A DNA stretch of 64,000 nucleotides. Source: Bacillota bacterium. GTDB taxonomy: Bacteria > Bacillota > Clostridia > Ch29. The position numbers and the translations under genes were made by a program. The notes under the pieces were generated by a model. It had not been told where the DNA came from. It saw only the letters and a list, made by a program, of their open reading frames with translations, and ran no database searches. Of this stretch, positions 60,650 to 64,000 are shown one piece after another. Each line of letters opens with the position of its first letter. The first letter of the stretch is position 1. The DNA lies in the NCBI GenBank assembly GCA_013540605.1, contig JABVCK010000029.1:62001-126000 (forward strand), given 5' to 3'.

Positions 60650-61414
60650 GTGAATAGTTGTACAGTGGCACAGTCTGCAAGAATAAGAGAAAACTGTGCA
60701 ATGGGCAGTTACTGTGTTATCGGGGAAGATGTATCGATAGGTGAAAATGTCGTTATAGGAAATGGAGTTATAATCCATAATGATTCTGTAATTGGCGATA
60801 ACGTGATAATTCAGGATAATGCCGTTATTGGGAAATTTCCCGTAAAAGCAAAAAACAGCGTGAAGAATTTGATGAAGGGAGAAGACCTTTACCTAGAACC
60901 TTCCATCATAGGAGATAGCTGTATTATCGGGACATCGGCAATAGTATACAGGGGCAGCACGCTGGATAGGGACTGCTATTTGGCAGATCAGACAGCAGTA
61001 AGAGAAAAGGTTTCTATCGGAGAAAGAACGATAATAGGACGGGGGGTACTGGTGGAGAACGACTGCATAATAGGGAAGATGTGTAAAATTGAAGCAGATG
61101 CTTATATTACAGCCCATTCGCAGATTGGGGATTATGCTTTCATTGCGCCGGGAGTCGTCACGACAAATGACAACTTTGTTGGCAGAACCAAAGATAGAGT
61201 TAAACATATGAAGGGGGTAACAGTGAAGACCGGGGGAAGGGTCGGCGCCAATGCTACTATTCTTCCGGGTAAAATAATTGAAGAGGATGCCCTTGTGGCT
61301 GCGGGGAGCGTAGTGACAAAGAATGCAAACAAGGGAATTATTGTGAAAGGAAACCCGGCGAAATTTTATAGAAAAGTTCCGGAAGAGCAGCTGCTGAAGA
61401 ATAATCTTGAATGA
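60650..61414 (+). CDS. left-handed beta-helix acyl/acetyltransferase
   Basis: Hexapeptide repeats (IGENVVIGNGVIIHNDSVIGDNVIIQDNAVIG); APGVVTTNDNF; IVKGNPAKFYRKV. Confidence 0.9.
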   Translation: MNSCTVAQSARIRENCAMGSYCVIGEDVSIGENVVIGNGVIIHNDSVIGDNVIIQDNAVIGKFPVKAKNSVKNLMKGEDLYLEPSIIGDSCIIGTSAIVYRGSTLDRDCYLADQTAVREKVSIGERTIIGRGVLVENDCIIGKMCKIEADAYITAHSQIGDYAFIAPGVVTTNDNFVGRTKDRVKHMKGVTVKTGGRVGANATILPGKIIEEDALVAAGSVVTKNANKGIIVKGNPAKFYRKVPEEQLLKNNLE

Positions 61415-61435
61415 ATATACCGGAGTTATTACGAC

Positions 61436-61560
61436 AGGGGACACACCGGCAAGGAAAGGGGACACACCGTATGAGAGGTGAGAGTTTAGATTCCAACATC
61501 TAACATCCCACTTCACACTTTTCAGACAGGAATGTCCCCTTTTGACTTAGGTGTGTCCCC
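61436..61560. repeat. inverted ggggacacacc/ggtgtgtcccc element
   Basis: aggggacacaccg and aaaggggacacaccg at left; tgtcccctttt and aggtgtgtcccctt at right; internal tagat..atcta. Confidence 0.75.
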
Positions 61561-61570
61561 TTATCGGTTC

Positions 61571-61650
61571 CTATCACCTGCGATCCGCGATATGCCGACT
61601 GCAATCTATATTCTACGAACTACGAACTATGAACTACGAACTAGTACCGG
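61571..61650. repeat. intergenic word-repeat element, copy B (inverted relative to 20.58 kb)
   Basis: GCGATATGCCGACTGCAATCTATAT (61587-61611) is the reverse complement, 23/25, of 20578-20602; then gaactacgaactatgaactacgaactag. Confidence 0.75.
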
Positions 61651-61715
61651 CGGTAACCATATGTAAGTTCCTCTCATAGATTATACTGAAAACTACTACA
61701 AGGGAGGTTAACAGC

Positions 61716-62777
61716 TTGAAAGGCTTAATTCTGTGTGCCGGTAAAGGAACGCGAATGAGACCGTTTACCTATTCAGGAGCAAAGCACCTGCTGCCGGCAG
61801 CTAACAAACCTGTGGTTCATTATATAATAGAAGCCCTTATGGATGCAGGCATTAGGGATATCGCTATAATAGTAGGGGATGGGGAGGAAGAATTTAAAGA
61901 TAAAGTCGGAGACGGCGGAAAATGGGGAGTATCCATAACGTATATCAGGCAGGACCGGCCTCTTGGGTTGGCAGACGCCATTGCCAGAGCCCGGGACTAT
62001 GTATGTAATTGCCCCTTTATTGCAGTATTGGGGGATAACCTAATCATGCAGCCGTTCAAGAATATAATAGATTATTTTTTAAAGACCGGAGCCGACTGCA
62101 CAATACTCCTTTCAAAGGTGGATAGACCGGAAAGATATGGTATAGCAAGCGTTCGTGACGGTAGGGTGGCAGGGGTTATTGAAAAACCCAAGGACAGCAT
62201 TGGGAATCTGGGGGTAGTTGGTTTATATGTATTTACCCCAAAAATATTTGATGCGATTGGTCAGATTGAACCATCGGGTAGAGGTGAGTTAGAGATAAGC
62301 GATGCAATCACTGACCTGATTAGAAGGGGCCACCTGGTAAACTATGTATATAGTTCCGGTTGGTGGAAGGATATAGGCCGGCCGGAAGACCTCCTTGAAG
62401 CAAACAGAAAGGTATTGGAACATCTGGACGCAAGCATCAAAGGGCAGTGCGACAGCAAAAGCAATATTTCCGGACAAATATATTTAGGCAGCGGATCGAG
62501 AATCATCAACTGTACCGTTAGCGGTCCGGTGGTTATCGGTGATGATGTGATGGTAAGTGACACCATCATAGGACCGTATACGTCCATAGGTGACAGGAGC
62601 AGTATTACCGGCTGCAGAATAGAGAACAGCATCATTCTTGAAAAATGCCTGCTGCAGAATATAATAAATAAAATCGATGCAAGCATAATCGGCAGTGGGA
62701 GTGTCATTAGAGAAAGGGAGATTTCAGGAAGCCTGGCAATATGGGTGGATAAGGACAGCAGGATAGAAATATCATAG
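61716..62777 (+). CDS. glucose-1-phosphate thymidylyltransferase-like nucleotidyltransferase with beta-helix tail
   Basis: KGLILCAGKGTRMRPFTYSGAKHLLPAANKPVVHYIIEAL; C-terminal hexapeptide repeats; TTG start. Confidence 0.92.
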   Translation: MKGLILCAGKGTRMRPFTYSGAKHLLPAANKPVVHYIIEALMDAGIRDIAIIVGDGEEEFKDKVGDGGKWGVSITYIRQDRPLGLADAIARARDYVCNCPFIAVLGDNLIMQPFKNIIDYFLKTGADCTILLSKVDRPERYGIASVRDGRVAGVIEKPKDSIGNLGVVGLYVFTPKIFDAIGQIEPSGRGELEISDAITDLIRRGHLVNYVYSSGWWKDIGRPEDLLEANRKVLEHLDASIKGQCDSKSNISGQIYLGSGSRIINCTVSGPVVIGDDVMVSDTIIGPYTSIGDRSSITGCRIENSIILEKCLLQNIINKIDASIIGSGSVIREREISGSLAIWVDKDSRIEIS

Positions 62778-62806
62778 CCCGATTTTTATTTTATGGAGGC
62801 ATCTTG

Positions 62807-63523
62807 ATGGGTAAAACCGATGACGTCATTATAAATAAGATTATTAAAGGCGAAGTAATACTGGATACCAACCAGGTGTATGAATATGTAAAGAACTCTT
62901 TGAAAAACAAGGAGAAGGCTTCAGTTGTAAGAATAGGGGATGGCGAAGCGCTTACCCTGGCACAGCAAGTCGTTCTGCCGTGGAAGCAGGTAGCAAGCCA
63001 CGGTTTTTTGAGATATGCCGGTGTTAAAGTGCCGGATTTTAAAGGAAGAGACGCCCTGGCACTGTCAATTAAGCAGGCAGACATAGTAGGTGTGCCGATT
63101 AATATGATGCCTAATTTTCTTCCATTAACGGTCAAAGCTTTTAAAGCGCACAATATTGATTTGAATAAAATGAAACTGACCAACGCCTGTATAAACTATT
63201 TCCTGTACAATACCGGCAAGCTGAAGTCAATAGTTATCGATGAAAAACCGCGCGTTTTGATAATAGGCAATAAGGGGAAAGAGCTGTCCCGGGTGTTGAA
63301 GAGAGCGGGGGCAAACGTAGTTGGTGTTATCTCTCCGGTATCAGGGTTGAATGATATAGACAGAGTGGTAAGGTCAGCGTTAAAACAAAATTTTGATCTG
63401 GCTCTGGTGGCGGCTGGAGTACCGGCAGTTATCATATGTGAAAGAATTGCGAACGGCAAAGGCAAAGTAGCTTTGGATATAGGGCATGTGGCCAATAATA
63501 TAGTCAAAAGCGGCAGATTTTGA
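62807..63523 (+). CDS. GT-D-fold-type glycosyltransferase domain protein
   Basis: KASVVRIGDGEALTLAQQ motif near the N-terminus, C-terminal FDLALVAAGVPAVIICERIANGKGKVALDIGHV. Confidence 0.7.
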   Translation: MGKTDDVIINKIIKGEVILDTNQVYEYVKNSLKNKEKASVVRIGDGEALTLAQQVVLPWKQVASHGFLRYAGVKVPDFKGRDALALSIKQADIVGVPINMMPNFLPLTVKAFKAHNIDLNKMKLTNACINYFLYNTGKLKSIVIDEKPRVLIIGNKGKELSRVLKRAGANVVGVISPVSGLNDIDRVVRSALKQNFDLALVAAGVPAVIICERIANGKGKVALDIGHVANNIVKSGRF

Positions 63524-64000
63524 GGGAAAAAGGGGGGATTGAACTGGATATTGTCTGTTTTTCGTCTACAAAGTGGGATTTTCTGTGGCAAAGGCCGCAG
63601 CAGCTGATGAGTAGGATGTCCGGCATCAACAGAGTGCTGTATGTAGATCACTTTCAACCTGTAGGAAGCGGCGGGAACTTTGGATACGAAACAGAAAAAA
63701 GATTACGGATGATTAATGACAGCCTATTCATCTTTTCACCCGGATATACTACCAGGCAAAGGCTTATCCAAGCTTTGGACGTATTGTACACCAAAATAGG
63801 TTTTAAAAGGCCAATCCTATTTGCATACTATCCAAGTATTGTTCCGATTCTGGATAAGATAGAGTATTGTCTCCTATGTTACGATTGCGTGGACGATTTC
63901 TCCCAGTTCAGCTGGAATCCGTCCTGGCATCAGGGTATGGAGAGAAAGCTCATTGATCGGTGCGATGTCATGTTCGTTACTTCCAGGAAGCTTATGGAAC
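63520..64000 (+). CDS. glycosyltransferase, N-terminal part (runs off window)
   Basis: IELDIVCFSSTKWDFLWQRPQQLMSRMSGINRVLYVDHF...LLCYDCVDDFSQFSWNPSWHQGMERKLIDRCDVMFVTSRKLME; start uncertain. Confidence 0.75.
   Translation, partial: MREKGGIELDIVCFSSTKWDFLWQRPQQLMSRMSGINRVLYVDHFQPVGSGGNFGYETEKRLRMINDSLFIFSPGYTTRQRLIQALDVLYTKIGFKRPILFAYYPSIVPILDKIEYCLLCYDCVDDFSQFSWNPSWHQGMERKLIDRCDVMFVTSRKLME

Noticed and set aside
61611-61645. Tandem gaactacgaactatgaactacgaac as a mini CRISPR or VNTR
   Set aside because: The units are about 9 nt with no spacers; it belongs to the word-repeat element.

Overview
The window is a Firmicutes (Clostridia-like) chromosomal segment with no rRNA, tRNA, CRISPR array or intact mobile element. 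All family names come from recognising motifs by eye; no database search was run. Left part (about 1-9 kb): an IS transposase remnant, a UPF0175 antitoxin-like gene, an SPL-type radical SAM protein, an ABC exporter, and a chemotaxis-type receptor with a Cache-like C-terminus. Then a RemA-like protein and a LysM/HEAT-like protein. 9-27 kb is a conserved housekeeping block: lapA-like, recJ, relA, dtd, MBL hydrolase, hemZ, T-box, hisS, aspS, 6S RNA, tcdA, glyA, ornithine-racemase-like and rarA. Between aspS and the 6S RNA is a gene absent from the ORF track: a glutaredoxin-like protein whose CxxC is encoded as UGA-x-x-C (TSTUPHC). A perfect 7-bp hairpin with a G-first loop follows the UGA, which makes it a candidate selenoprotein with a bacterial SECIS. 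27-46 kb: TPR-GGDEF, hcp with a GTAAC-N4-GTTAC palindrome, PhzF and MocR/aminotransferase genes (one MocR gene internally deleted), Crp/Fnr, GGDEF and PrsW. The same stretch has a split three-gene acyl-CoA dehydratase activase-related set, threonine aldolase and an SLH protein. 46-64 kb: a thiamine-binding-like protein, DUF3343, a beta-propeller/coiled-coil protein, and a surface-glycan cluster with three CgeB-like glycosyltransferases and an embedded trypsin-like protease. Two families of intergenic palindromic elements recur in the window.
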